Assembly (NCBI GenBank): GCA_965221585.1
Contig: OZ244898.1
Span: 930,001 to 994,000 of the forward strand
Reading direction: 5' to 3'
Origin: VXYK01 sp965221585
Lineage (GTDB): Bacteria; Actinomycetota; Acidimicrobiia; Acidimicrobiales; Aldehydirespiratoraceae
DNA length: 64,000 bases
Below, in pieces: positions 1 through 8,597 of the stretch. The position numbers and the translations under genes are program-made. The notes under the pieces were generated by a model, which saw only the letters and a list, made by a program, of their open reading frames with translations, searched no databases and had not been told where the DNA came from. Within the stretch, counting starts at the first letter, position 1, and each line of letters begins with the position of its first letter.

Positions 1-645
1 GGTGGACAGTTTGATCCGTGCTTGGCGAGCGTCTGCCTCGATCTCATCGCGGAAGGCGGTTCCTTTGGGTGGAAGCAAAATCTCGTATTCGGCCAGTTCG
101 GTGATGTCGATCCGCACGCATCCGGCCAACGGATGATCGAGCGGCACAACAACAATCCGGTCCTCGAGGAACAGCGGTTCGGTGTCGATGTCGGGATCGA
201 CGACTGGGAGGTTGGCCACCGCGATGTCGAGACGGTCGTCGAGCAACTGTGGTACCAGCGTGGTGGTGGTCGCTTCGATGATCTGCAGGTTGACGCGCGG
301 GTGCTTCTGGGTCAAGGCGTCCAACAACGCCGGTACCAGCCAGCGGGCGGTGGTACCGATGACGCCGGCACGGACCGTGCCGCTCAGTTCGTCTCGAAGT
401 GCGACCAGGTCGTCCTCGATCGCCCGAAGTTCAGCGATCATCCGTCGGGCCCGACTTGCCACGACCGCACCTTCGGTCGTCAGTTCGCTGCGCTCCCTGT
501 CGATGAGAGTCGCTCCGACTTCACGTTCAAGCCGCGCCACATGGGTGGAAACGTTGGACTGCACCGTGTGCAGGGCGCGTGCGGCAGCCGAGAAGGAGTG
601 ATGTTCGGCGACGGCGAGTAGCGCGTGGAGCTGGCGGAGATCCAT
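1..645 (-). CDS. LysR-family transcriptional regulator (partial, C-terminus outside window)
   Basis: The reverse strand from the ATG at 645 is open to the window edge for 215 codons. The first 60 residues read as the LysR winged helix-turn-helix (MDLRQLHALLAVAEHHSFSA, then an AARALHTVQSNVSTHVARLE segment). The effector-binding domain begins near residue 90 (GTVRAGVIGTTARWLVPALL). The ATG is the natural LysR start. An 11-bp palindrome (GCAAC-T-GTTGC, 673-683) lies upstream and could be an autoregulatory site, but it is short. The target is unknown; the divergent neighbour is a HAD-PlsC fusion. The last third is missing because of the window edge. Confidence 0.9.
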   Translation of the reverse strand, partial: MDLRQLHALLAVAEHHSFSAAARALHTVQSNVSTHVARLEREVGATLIDRERSELTTEGAVVASRARRMIAELRAIEDDLVALRDELSGTVRAGVIGTTARWLVPALLDALTQKHPRVNLQIIEATTTTLVPQLLDDRLDIAVANLPVVDPDIDTEPLFLEDRIVVVPLDHPLAGCVRIDITELAEYEILLPPKGTAFRDEIEADARQARIKLST

Positions 646-742
646 CACCGACAATGATGCCAGATATTCGAGGCAACTGTTGCAACGATGGCAGGGCCTC
701 GCGGGGTAGTGGTCCCGCGACGATTGTCAGCCGTTCACCGGC

Positions 743-754
743 TACCCTTTCGCC
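743..754 (+). promoter_or_regulatory. Leaderless-type -10 element of the HAD-PlsC gene
   Basis: TACCCT (743-748) sits 6 nt before the GTG start at 755, with no Shine-Dalgarno sequence. This fits a TANNNT -10 box whose transcript begins at or next to the start codon. No good -35 box is visible. Confidence 0.4.
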
Positions 755-2209
755 GTGGGCGCGGCCGCTTTTTTTGATCTTGACCGCACACTCCTGCCTC
801 GGGCTTCGGGACCGGCTCTGTCTCAGGCGTTGCGGGAAGTGGGAGTGCTGTCGGAGAGCCGGATTCCCGGGGAGGGATTGCTGTTCGGCATCTTCGACCT
901 CATCGGCGAAACCAGGCCCTCCATGATGCTGGCTCGACAGGGTGTCCGCTTCTCTGCGGGTTGGGACGCAGAACTTGTAGCCGAAGCCGGGAGGATTGCA
1001 GCTTCGAGGCTCGTAGCCGACGTGCTTCCCTATGCCCGCGCAGAAATGGAGATGCACCGAACCGACGGCCGGCGCCTCGTCATCGCCACAACGAGCCCAG
1101 ACGACCTGGTGCGGCCATTGGCCGAAGCCTTGGGATTCGACGACATCGTCGCCACCCGCTACGCCCGTGTCGACGGCGTGTTCGCCGGGGAGGTCGATGG
1201 CCACTATGTCTGGGGCAAAGGGAAACTGCTGGCGGTGCGGGAGTGGGCGGAAGCGAACGGCGCGGACCTCCACGAGAGCTATGCCTATTCCGACAGCTAC
1301 TTTGACCTGCCGCTGCTGAAGGCTGTCGGCCACCCGGTGGCGGTGAATCCTGATCCCAGACTGGCCGTCGCTGCTACGGCCCGGCGTTGGCCGGTGCGTC
1401 ATTTCGATTCTCCCGAGAGTGTTCCGCAGTTCGCCGGCGTCGAACCGCTCCGGGCTCTGACGATGCTGGCCCGCCCCGAACTGGCGCCGTATGCCCGATT
1501 CGACATCGCCGGACTCAAGCACATCCCTGAGCAGGGGCCTGCGATCATCGCCGCCAACCATCGCAGCTATTTTGACGTGTTCACGCTGGGGATGGCCCTG
1601 GCCAAGCGGGGTCGTCTCGCCAGGTTCGTGTCGAAACGCGAGATGTTCGACGCGCCGGTAGTGGGCGCGATGGTCAGCGCCTTCGGAGCGATACCCGTTG
1701 ATCGCGGCAGCGGTTCGGACGCTCCGTTGGTCGCCGCGGCCGAAGCGCTCGAGGCTGGTGAGGTTGTCGTCATCCTGCCGCAGGGAACGATCCCCCGGGG
1801 CAGGGCATTCTTTGATCCGCGCATGGTGGGCCGGTCAGGTGTCGCCCGGCTGCAGAAGATGAGCGGAGCGCCGATAGTGCCGGTCTCGCTGTGGGGGACC
1901 GAGAACGTTTGGCCGCGTTCGGCACGGATGCCGAACATGTTCAACGTCGTACACCCTCCGAGAGTCCGGGTGCGAGCGGGCGAGGCGCTCTGGCTGCCAG
2001 ACGGAATCAGTCCAGCAGAAGGTGTCGAACTGGTGATGTCCTCGATCTTCGACCTGCATCCACCGGAGGGCAAGGTCGCCCACGAGCCCACCTCGGAGGA
2101 ACTGGCCCGAACCTTCCCTCCAGGTCACGCCGAGGCCACTTCGGGTGACTCCAATGGCCCTCCGGACGAATCGCACGACGCTCCAACTCAACAGAGGGCT
2201 GAGCCATGA
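755..2209 (+). CDS. HAD-IB hydrolase / 1-acyl-glycerol-3-phosphate acyltransferase fusion
   Basis: A 484-residue two-domain protein. Residues 1-220 are a HAD-IB phosphatase domain: motif I FFDLDRTLLP with nucleophile D8 and acid/base D10, a Ser/Thr motif near residue 110 (VIATTSPDD), and motif IV YSDSYFDLPLL. Residues 240-450 are a PlsC-type acyltransferase with NHRSYFD (H269, D274) and a PQGTIPRG substrate motif. The same fusion is annotated in mycobacteria (Rv2483c type), where it is assigned to phosphatidic acid synthesis; the phosphatase substrate is not established. The GTG start follows a TACCCT box by 6 nt. The stop overlaps the next start by 4 nt, so the two are probably translationally coupled. 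Confidence 0.9.
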   Translation: MGAAAFFDLDRTLLPRASGPALSQALREVGVLSESRIPGEGLLFGIFDLIGETRPSMMLARQGVRFSAGWDAELVAEAGRIAASRLVADVLPYARAEMEMHRTDGRRLVIATTSPDDLVRPLAEALGFDDIVATRYARVDGVFAGEVDGHYVWGKGKLLAVREWAEANGADLHESYAYSDSYFDLPLLKAVGHPVAVNPDPRLAVAATARRWPVRHFDSPESVPQFAGVEPLRALTMLARPELAPYARFDIAGLKHIPEQGPAIIAANHRSYFDVFTLGMALAKRGRLARFVSKREMFDAPVVGAMVSAFGAIPVDRGSGSDAPLVAAAEALEAGEVVVILPQGTIPRGRAFFDPRMVGRSGVARLQKMSGAPIVPVSLWGTENVWPRSARMPNMFNVVHPPRVRVRAGEALWLPDGISPAEGVELVMSSIFDLHPPEGKVAHEPTSEELARTFPPGHAEATSGDSNGPPDESHDAPTQQRAEP

Positions 2210-3870
2210 CCGATACCGTCGGCGTGCATATCAGCGAGACGCAGATCACTGCGGTCCGCTTCGATTCTTCCTCCACGGAACCGCCGCGAGTGATCGTGCT
2301 CGGCGATTCCGACGCTGCCGCCGCTGCTGTTGTCGCCAAGGGTCAGGGCGATTCGGTGCTGGTCGGAGACGAGGCGGCCCTGGTCACAGATGGGCCCCGG
2401 GTCACCAACCCCCTGCAGAGGGCCGCCACCGGCAGAATCGGAGCGCTTGCCGCGGTTCTGAGTTTCGTGATTCGCCGGGCCACCGCGGTCGACGGTAGGA
2501 CCCCGGCTCGCTTAGCGGTGGTAATCGACGACGACTGGCAGCGTGCGGCGCGTGATCGGATAGTGCAGGCGGGCGTTGCCTCGGGGATAGCCGACACGGT
2601 CGTCGTGCCGCACGCCGCAGCCTCCGCGCGGCCCACCCCGGTGAGCGGCGTGGCCGCTCTGGCCGCAGGAGCAGCACGAGTCGGGAGCCTTTCCTCCGCG
2701 CAGTTCGTGACTCGCGAGGACCTCGGCCAACCGATCACCTCGAAGACGCCTGTGGCGCCTGTCCCCGATGTGCCGCGGCCCGAGTCTGTGTCGGTGTTCG
2801 AGGACGAGTCCCTCGTCGAGGTCGCCCGGCCCGGTCCCGAACAGTTGTCGTCGTCGGAACCCGGCGAGTTCGGCGCAACCCGGGTCATGGGACCGGTCGG
2901 CGGATCAGCGGCGCCTGCCGGCTCTTATATGCCGCGGCGCACTGGCCTCTCACAGGCAACGATCACGCTGGCCTTGGTGCTTCTCGTTGGGGTCGTCGGA
3001 GGATTGTTGATCTTCTTTGCCGGTGACGACTCAGACAACGTTCGGACCATACCTGACACGGTTCCCGAGGAAACGACACCCGTCGACACCGAACCGCCGA
3101 CGACTGCGGTGACGACCACCGAGGAGATTGTCACCTTGACGACCAGCGAGCCGCCCACCACCGAGGCGCCCGAAGTCACCCAGCCGACAACCTCCACCAC
3201 AACGACATCTACCACCACAACCACCACGCCCGTCGGTGTCGGCTCTCCTGGGCCGGTCACCCTCGTTGAAACCGGGCTCCAGTTCGACACCGGCCGGGTC
3301 GTCCAGTTCGGCCAGCCGATGTCTGAGGTGATCGAAGCGGTCAGATCGATCCTCGGTGCTCCAGACAGCGCTACGAACTTCCAGAGCAGCGAAGCCTGCG
3401 TCGAGAACACTCGAGCTGTGCGCTGGGGTCAGTTGGAGCTGGTGTTCCTGCAGGATCCGCCGGTTGCGGTTCCTGTCGGCCCGGACTCGCAGCTGCCCGG
3501 TGACGGCACGGAGTTCATACCCGTGTCCACTGGAACTTTCGGGCAGTGGTATGTTACGGGCTATACAAGCCCGACCGGGTTGGTCACCAGAGACGGTCTC
3601 GGGGTTTCGGCAACGGTCGGGTTCCTCGAAGTCACCTACGGTGCCTCGTTCGTTTTGGTCCAACCCGCGGAGGAAGAAGGATCGGACGAAGTAGTACCGG
3701 AGGAAGAAGGATCAGACGAAGAAGAACCAACCGAAGAGGAACGGGGTGTGTTCTCGATCTCGAACCCGGCGTCCGGTGGAGTGATCAACGGAATCACCTC
3801 AGACGTGACTCCCGAAGGCCGAGTGCTCAACATGTGGGCCGGCGACGCCTGCCAGCGGAACTTCATCTAG
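2206..3870 (+). CDS. Single-pass membrane protein with Hsp70-like N-terminal region
   Basis: Not recognised as a named family. Residues 1-165 resemble a degenerate Hsp70/actin-ATPase lobe: VGVHISETQITAVRF at the phosphate-1 position, a VLVGDEA segment, and PHAAASA where DnaK-like proteins have EPxAAA. The glycines and Asp/Thr of a true nucleotide site are not convincing. A transmembrane helix spans about 249-272. A Thr/Pro/Glu-rich extracytoplasmic linker (about 275-345) follows, then a C-terminal domain of about 200 residues containing a 7-residue Glu-rich repeat (EEEGSDE, twice). It overlaps the HAD-PlsC gene by 4 nt. A role in sensing or cell-envelope work is only a guess. Confidence 0.7.
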   Translation: MTDTVGVHISETQITAVRFDSSSTEPPRVIVLGDSDAAAAAVVAKGQGDSVLVGDEAALVTDGPRVTNPLQRAATGRIGALAAVLSFVIRRATAVDGRTPARLAVVIDDDWQRAARDRIVQAGVASGIADTVVVPHAAASARPTPVSGVAALAAGAARVGSLSSAQFVTREDLGQPITSKTPVAPVPDVPRPESVSVFEDESLVEVARPGPEQLSSSEPGEFGATRVMGPVGGSAAPAGSYMPRRTGLSQATITLALVLLVGVVGGLLIFFAGDDSDNVRTIPDTVPEETTPVDTEPPTTAVTTTEEIVTLTTSEPPTTEAPEVTQPTTSTTTTSTTTTTTPVGVGSPGPVTLVETGLQFDTGRVVQFGQPMSEVIEAVRSILGAPDSATNFQSSEACVENTRAVRWGQLELVFLQDPPVAVPVGPDSQLPGDGTEFIPVSTGTFGQWYVTGYTSPTGLVTRDGLGVSATVGFLEVTYGASFVLVQPAEEEGSDEVVPEEEGSDEEEPTEEERGVFSISNPASGGVINGITSDVTPEGRVLNMWAGDACQRNFI

Positions 3871-3893
3871 ACCCTCGTCCGACGGCGCGGAAA

Positions 3894-6176
3894 TCAACCG
3901 ATATTCTGGCGGATGATGTTGAGAGCGCTGCCGGCTTTGAACCATTCGACCTGGTCGGCCGAGAAGGTGTGATCGGCAGCAAAAGTCCAGGGTTCGCCCC
4001 CGGGCGGCGTGACCTCGACAGTGACCTGTCGGTCGGGGGCCAACTCGGCCAGACCCCGGACCGCGATGCGGTCGTCCTCCCCGATCCGGTCGTAGTCGGC
4101 GCGATCAGCGAAGGTCAGCGGCAGCATGCCCTGCTTCTTGAGGTTGGTCTCGTGGATGCGAGCGAAACTGCGGGCGATGGCCACCACACCGTTGCGGAAA
4201 CGGGGTTCCATCGCCGCGTGCTCCCGACTCGAACCCTCGCCCATATTCTCGTCGCCGATCACCACCCAGCGCACGCCAGCCTCGTGGTAGTCCTGGGCCA
4301 GTTCCGGGAAGGGTTTCACTGATCCGTCGAGTTGGCTCTTGCCGTGCCCGACCGCGTAGCCGTCGAAGGCGTTGACCGCTCCAAGAAACAGGTTGCCGGA
4401 AATGTTCTCCAGATGCCCGCGGTACTTGAGCCAGGGTCCTGCCATGGAAATGTGGTCGGTGGTGAACTTGCCCTTTGCCTTGACCAACACGGGGAGGTCC
4501 TCGTAGTCGCTTCCGTCCCAAGGCGCAAAGGCTTCGAGAAGCTGAAGGCGATCGGAGTCGGGCGATACCGCCACGACGATGTCGGAAGCGTCGCTCGGCG
4601 GCGCAAGGAACTTGTTCTCTCCCGGGTCGAATCCTGCATCGGGCAGTTCAACACCGATGGGCGTGGCAAGGGAGACCTCCTCGCCTGAGCCGTTGGTGAT
4701 CGTGTCGTTGATCGGGTCGAAATCGAGCGTTCCTGCTAGCGCCAAAGCGATCACGGTTTCTGGGGAGGTGACGAAGGCCAGCGTTCGGGGGTCACCGTCG
4801 TTGCGTTTCGGGAAGTTGCGGTTGTAGGAGGTCACGATCACGTTGGGAACGCCGGGCTGGTGACCCGATTCGCCGGAACGGTCCCACTGGCCGATGCACG
4901 GTCCGCAGGCGTTGGCGAGCACCGTCGCGCCCAACGCCTCGAAATCTGCCAGCAGGCCGTCGCGTATGATCGTGGCCCGGATCTGCTCGGAGCCGGGAGT
5001 GACCAGCAGGCGGGTCCTGGCCTTGAGCCCCTTGGCGGCCGCGGCACGAGCGATCGATGCCGCCCGCGTGATGTCCTCGTAGGAGGAGTTGGTGCAGCTT
5101 CCGATCAGCGCCGCACTGATCTCGAGGGGCCAACCCTCGGTTCGCGCCTCGTCGCCGAGTTCGGCTACTTCACGAGCCAGGTCGGGGGTGTGAGGGCCGT
5201 TGATGTGCGGGGTCAGCTTGTCGAGGTTGATCTCAATGACACGGTCGTAGAAGTCGGCCGGATTGTCGAACACTTCGTCGTCGGAACGCAGGTGGTGAGC
5301 AACGGCATTTGCGGCATCGGCGATCTCTTCGCGTCCTGTGCTCTTCAGGTAGCGGGCTATCGCGTCGTCGTAGGCGAACAGGGAGGTGGTCGCTCCGATC
5401 TCTGCGCCCATGTTGCAGATCGTGGCCTTGCCGGTGCAACTCAGGCTTGCTGCGCCCTCGCCGAAATACTCGACGACCGCGCCGGTCCCGCCCTTGACGG
5501 TCAGGATCTCGGCGACCTTCAGGATCACATCCTTGGGAGCCGCCCAGCCGTTGAGAGACCCGGTCAACTTCACGCCGATAAGCATCGGCCATTTGCTGTT
5601 CCACGCAGAGCCGGTCATCACATCGACCGCATCGGCACCGCCGACGCCAACTGCCACCATGCCGATACCTCCGGCGTTGGGTGTGTGGCTGTCGGTGCCG
5701 ATGATCATCCCCCCGGGGAAGGCGTACTGTTCGATGACGACCTGATGAATGATGCCTGAACCTGGTTTCCAGAACCCTCCGCCGTACTTCGCCGACACCG
5801 ACTCCAGGAAGTCGTACACCTCTTTGTTGGTGTCGACCGCGGCGAGCAGATCCGTCTTTCCGTCCTGTCGGGCCTGGATGAGATGGTCGCAATGAGTGGT
5901 CGTCGGGACCGCAACCTCGTCAAGTCCGGTGGTCATGAACTGGAGCCAAGCCATCTGCGCGGTGGCGTCCTGCATGGCCACCCGGTCCGGGCGATAGTCG
6001 ACATAGGATTCGCCACGCTCAAGTTCTTGATCGGGCCGGTCGAGATGGTTGACCAAGATCTTCTCGGCAAGGGTCAGCGGCCTGCCGAATCGTGTGCGAG
6101 CGTCGCCGATGCGCTGATCGAGTGTGGCGTACACCCCTTCGACAAGCTCGATTGGTGTGCTTGGGGCAACCGACAT
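3894..6176 (-). CDS. acn: Aconitate hydratase (mitochondrial-type)
   Basis: Isomerises citrate and isocitrate in the TCA cycle using a [4Fe-4S] cluster. At 760 residues it matches the mitochondrial-type aconitase length rather than AcnA (about 900) or AcnB. Visible signatures: GTDSHTPNAGG in the first third, the SCTNSS cluster cysteine near residue 359 and the ACGPC pair near 422-425, and a C-terminal swivel domain with GSSREHAAMEPR, which carries the substrate-binding Ser/Arg residues. It is monocistronic and converges on the gene ending at 3870. A TATCGT box lies about 50 nt upstream of the ATG. Confidence 0.97.
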   Translation of the reverse strand: MSVAPSTPIELVEGVYATLDQRIGDARTRFGRPLTLAEKILVNHLDRPDQELERGESYVDYRPDRVAMQDATAQMAWLQFMTTGLDEVAVPTTTHCDHLIQARQDGKTDLLAAVDTNKEVYDFLESVSAKYGGGFWKPGSGIIHQVVIEQYAFPGGMIIGTDSHTPNAGGIGMVAVGVGGADAVDVMTGSAWNSKWPMLIGVKLTGSLNGWAAPKDVILKVAEILTVKGGTGAVVEYFGEGAASLSCTGKATICNMGAEIGATTSLFAYDDAIARYLKSTGREEIADAANAVAHHLRSDDEVFDNPADFYDRVIEINLDKLTPHINGPHTPDLAREVAELGDEARTEGWPLEISAALIGSCTNSSYEDITRAASIARAAAAKGLKARTRLLVTPGSEQIRATIIRDGLLADFEALGATVLANACGPCIGQWDRSGESGHQPGVPNVIVTSYNRNFPKRNDGDPRTLAFVTSPETVIALALAGTLDFDPINDTITNGSGEEVSLATPIGVELPDAGFDPGENKFLAPPSDASDIVVAVSPDSDRLQLLEAFAPWDGSDYEDLPVLVKAKGKFTTDHISMAGPWLKYRGHLENISGNLFLGAVNAFDGYAVGHGKSQLDGSVKPFPELAQDYHEAGVRWVVIGDENMGEGSSREHAAMEPRFRNGVVAIARSFARIHETNLKKQGMLPLTFADRADYDRIGEDDRIAVRGLAELAPDRQVTVEVTPPGGEPWTFAADHTFSADQVEWFKAGSALNIIRQNIG

Positions 6177-6367
6177 GGGGGACCTGTCCTATTCGTGGAG
6201 TCTGTTCGCTGATTCTCGCTTTCACGATACAAGTCAGCCCAGAGCTCCAAACGGGCTGCTCAGCCGAAGTTTGGGCGTTTATTCCCCGACTGTGGGCGAC
6301 CGAAGCGTTGGGGGATGCGCTCCGGTCCGCCCACAGGGGTTGGAGGGACCTTGTTGGTCGACGCCGG

Positions 6368-8011
6368 CTATTGCACCGTTGCCCTGAACCAGACCGCCGG
6401 TTGAGCTTCAAGAAAGTCGTTGTTCGGAATGAACTCGGTCACATGGGCCACGACGAAATCGGTTCCGACAGCGAAGTCGGCTTCGCCCTGTTCGATTCCG
6501 AAGGCGTCGGCGAGGGGCTGCAGTTGCCAGTTGCGGCCGTCTGTCGACCATCCGAGTTGTGGTTCGTACAGTCCGAATTGCAGCTCAGAATCAGACAGTG
6601 TGGAGCCGGTTGAGGAGTGCCCGACAGCGACCATTCCTGCCGGCCCGACATCGAGGGAAAGAAGGTGTGTCCAGCCGGGGATGGTCGCGGTGACGGCGCC
6701 GCGGTCTGGGAGCCGGCTGAGCGATGTGACGCGGATCCCGCTCTCATAGCCCTCGACGAACCACCCGTCGATCCGTGTTGTCGTCAGCAAGCCCTCAGCG
6801 AAAGCGGTCGGGTCGTCGATGGAGGTCGAGTCCCAGGTGATCCCGTCGCTGGAGGTGAGCAGCAACTCGTCTTGTGGTGTGGTCATCGCGAGGTAGAAGC
6901 CCTCGGAGTCACTGGATCCGGTGGTATGCCAACTGACGTGCTCGGCGGTGAGACGGGTCTGGTCTCCTTCTCCTGCATAGACGACGGTCCGACCCTCCTC
7001 TCGGTGGGATTCGAGCCAGGTCAGGTCCTGTTCACTGATCGTGAAGCTGTGCTGATGCGAATCGAACAACACCAGTGATTCGGACTCCAGTGATTCGAAC
7101 GGCTCTGAGTCTTCGGCTGGATCGCCGGCGACCGAGAAGCCCACCTCGTTGCCTATCAGGCTCCAGCTCTCGATTGTGCTGTCGGCCGGCACCAGCCCCT
7201 CAGCTTCAATGAGCGACAGCAGCGCCGCTTCCCACTTTGTGCGGTCTGGTGGAACCTTGAACACGATCACCATGTGCTCGTTCGACACGAGCGCGGTCTC
7301 CACGCTTGCTTCGCTGCTGAGTGCAGGGTCGAATGTCAGTTCGGTCCAGGTCGTTCCCTGGTCGTCGGAGTAGAACGCCTGGTTGACCGGCCACTCGGAG
7401 AAGTCGGTTTCACGCTCGCCGTACCCGGTTACCAGCCAGCGTTGCGACGACAGTTCTGCGTGTTCGGGTGAGAACGGGGCCGGTATGTCGACTGAGGTCC
7501 AGTCGTTGCCGTCGTCAGAGACGATCAACCCGTATCTCCAACGGTGGGCGGCCACGCGCCCGTCGCCGAGTGTGTAGGGCTGTGCAGCGTTGACCAGTAG
7601 TGCGTTCGACTGTTGTCCCGGGTCTGAGCGGGTCCAATCGAGCGGCGCGGTGGTGGCCTCTCCGTCGACGGAGGGGTCGGTTTGCGGTGTCGGTGCATCG
7701 GTCTGCGGAGTTGTGACAGTCGGTTCTGTGGCGACGGTGGGGGAGTCGTGGCCGGTGTCGAATGCGTTGTATGCGACCAGCCCGCCGGCCAGCAGGGTTA
7801 TCGAAGCCGCGATACCGACTACGGATCGTTGGACAGTCCTGGTGCGTGCCCGGGCTGCGGCGCGCTCGGCGATCAACGACACCGGCGGCGTCTGCACCGT
7901 GTCGCCGACCCGAGCACCGATGGCGGATCTGAGCGCCGAACCCAGTGCGGCGTCGTCCAGCGCCTCGCCTGATTCGGCCGCTTGATGTGTGGAATTCGGG
8001 TCGTCGTTCAT
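6368..8011 (-). CDS. Membrane-anchored extracytoplasmic protein, probable anti-sigma/sensor partner of the ECF factor
   Basis: 547 residues: a cytoplasmic N-terminus (1-60) with basic AAARARTRTVQR, one transmembrane helix (about 63-84), a Thr/Pro-rich linker, then a large outside domain. That domain has repeated BNR-like segments (SDDGNDWTSVDI, SDDQGTTWTELTF, SSDGITWDSTSI), suggesting a beta-propeller. It overlaps the sigma gene by 4 nt (ATGA), the usual arrangement of ECF sigma factors with their anti-sigma. No zinc-binding HxxxCxxC anti-sigma motif is present, so the anti-sigma role rests on topology and coupling only. Confidence 0.75.
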   Translation of the reverse strand: MNDDPNSTHQAAESGEALDDAALGSALRSAIGARVGDTVQTPPVSLIAERAAARARTRTVQRSVVGIAASITLLAGGLVAYNAFDTGHDSPTVATEPTVTTPQTDAPTPQTDPSVDGEATTAPLDWTRSDPGQQSNALLVNAAQPYTLGDGRVAAHRWRYGLIVSDDGNDWTSVDIPAPFSPEHAELSSQRWLVTGYGERETDFSEWPVNQAFYSDDQGTTWTELTFDPALSSEASVETALVSNEHMVIVFKVPPDRTKWEAALLSLIEAEGLVPADSTIESWSLIGNEVGFSVAGDPAEDSEPFESLESESLVLFDSHQHSFTISEQDLTWLESHREEGRTVVYAGEGDQTRLTAEHVSWHTTGSSDSEGFYLAMTTPQDELLLTSSDGITWDSTSIDDPTAFAEGLLTTTRIDGWFVEGYESGIRVTSLSRLPDRGAVTATIPGWTHLLSLDVGPAGMVAVGHSSTGSTLSDSELQFGLYEPQLGWSTDGRNWQLQPLADAFGIEQGEADFAVGTDFVVAHVTEFIPNNDFLEAQPAVWFRATVQ

Positions 8012-8532
8012 TGTTCCAGGGCCTTTCTCAGATTTGCCAGCCCCCGTGATGTGGCGCTCTTGACCGTCCCGGGACGGATGTTCAGAGCGTCGGCTATCTC
8101 CTTTTCGGACATGTCCGCGTAGTAGCGCAGCACCAGCACCGTCTTCTGCTTGGCAGACAGCTTCCCGAGGGCATCTAGGAGGTAGTCCCGTTCCTCGATG
8201 ACGGTCTCGACCCGCCGTGGCATGCCGAGCCTGCGGCCCACCTCACGTTTGCGGAGTTCGCTGCGCGCGCCGTTGATCACGCTCACGCGGAGGTAGCCCC
8301 CCGGTTCTTTGAGACGGTTCCAACGTTCGAACACCTTCGCGAATGCGTCCTGCACGATCTCTTCGGCTTGGTCCGCTGAGTCCACCAGCCCTCGGGCGAG
8401 CTTCACCATCGGCACATATTCGGTCCGGTAGAGATCGTCGAACTTGCCAACCACGGCACCGACCACGAACCTGTCCACTTCGGCGGCTCTACGTTGGGGG
8501 CCTTGGTACGACATCACCGCGACAGTGTCCAT
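8008..8532 (-). CDS. SigE-family ECF RNA polymerase sigma factor
   Basis: About 174 residues with sigma-2 (YRTEYVPMVKLARGLV ... AEEIVQDAFAKVFERW) and sigma-4 (LSAKQKTVLVLRYYADMSEKE ... GTVKSATSRGLANLRKAL) regions and no region 3, as in ECF factors. The ATG at 8532 was chosen because an ECF-type promoter ends just upstream; TTG 8538, GTG 8535 and ATG 8508 are alternatives. It is translationally coupled to the downstream membrane protein, its likely control partner. The promoter has the form ECF factors recognise, so autoregulation is likely. Confidence 0.92.
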   Translation of the reverse strand: MDTVAVMSYQGPQRRAAEVDRFVVGAVVGKFDDLYRTEYVPMVKLARGLVDSADQAEEIVQDAFAKVFERWNRLKEPGGYLRVSVINGARSELRKREVGRRLGMPRRVETVIEERDYLLDALGKLSAKQKTVLVLRYYADMSEKEIADALNIRPGTVKSATSRGLANLRKALEQ

Positions 8533-8543
8533 CACCAACCAAC

Positions 8544-8569
8544 GACGCCCGGCACGGAGGTTTGGTTCC
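8544..8569 (-). promoter_or_regulatory. ECF-type promoter before the sigma factor gene
   Basis: On the minus strand GGAAC (8569-8565) is followed by a 17-nt spacer and CGTC (8547-8544), the -35/-10 pattern of many ECF sigma factors. The predicted start of transcription falls within a few bases of the ATG at 8532. The region is also an interrupted inverted repeat: AACGACGC at 8541-8548 pairs with GCGTCGTT at 8581-8588, and the outer CACCA/TGGTG arms pair too. Confidence 0.5.
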
Positions 8570-8597
8570 CTCCAGTCCGCGCGTCGTTTCGGTGGTG

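Noticed and set aside
673..683. GCAAC-T-GTTGC palindrome as a LysR operator
   Set aside because: It is only 11 bp, and such short palindromes are frequent by chance. Mentioned under the LysR gene only.
527..1561. 344-residue minus-strand ORF opposite the HAD-PlsC gene
   Set aside because: Arg/Pro/Gly-rich with no domain; it is antisense to a gene with clear motifs, typical of GC-rich shadow frames.
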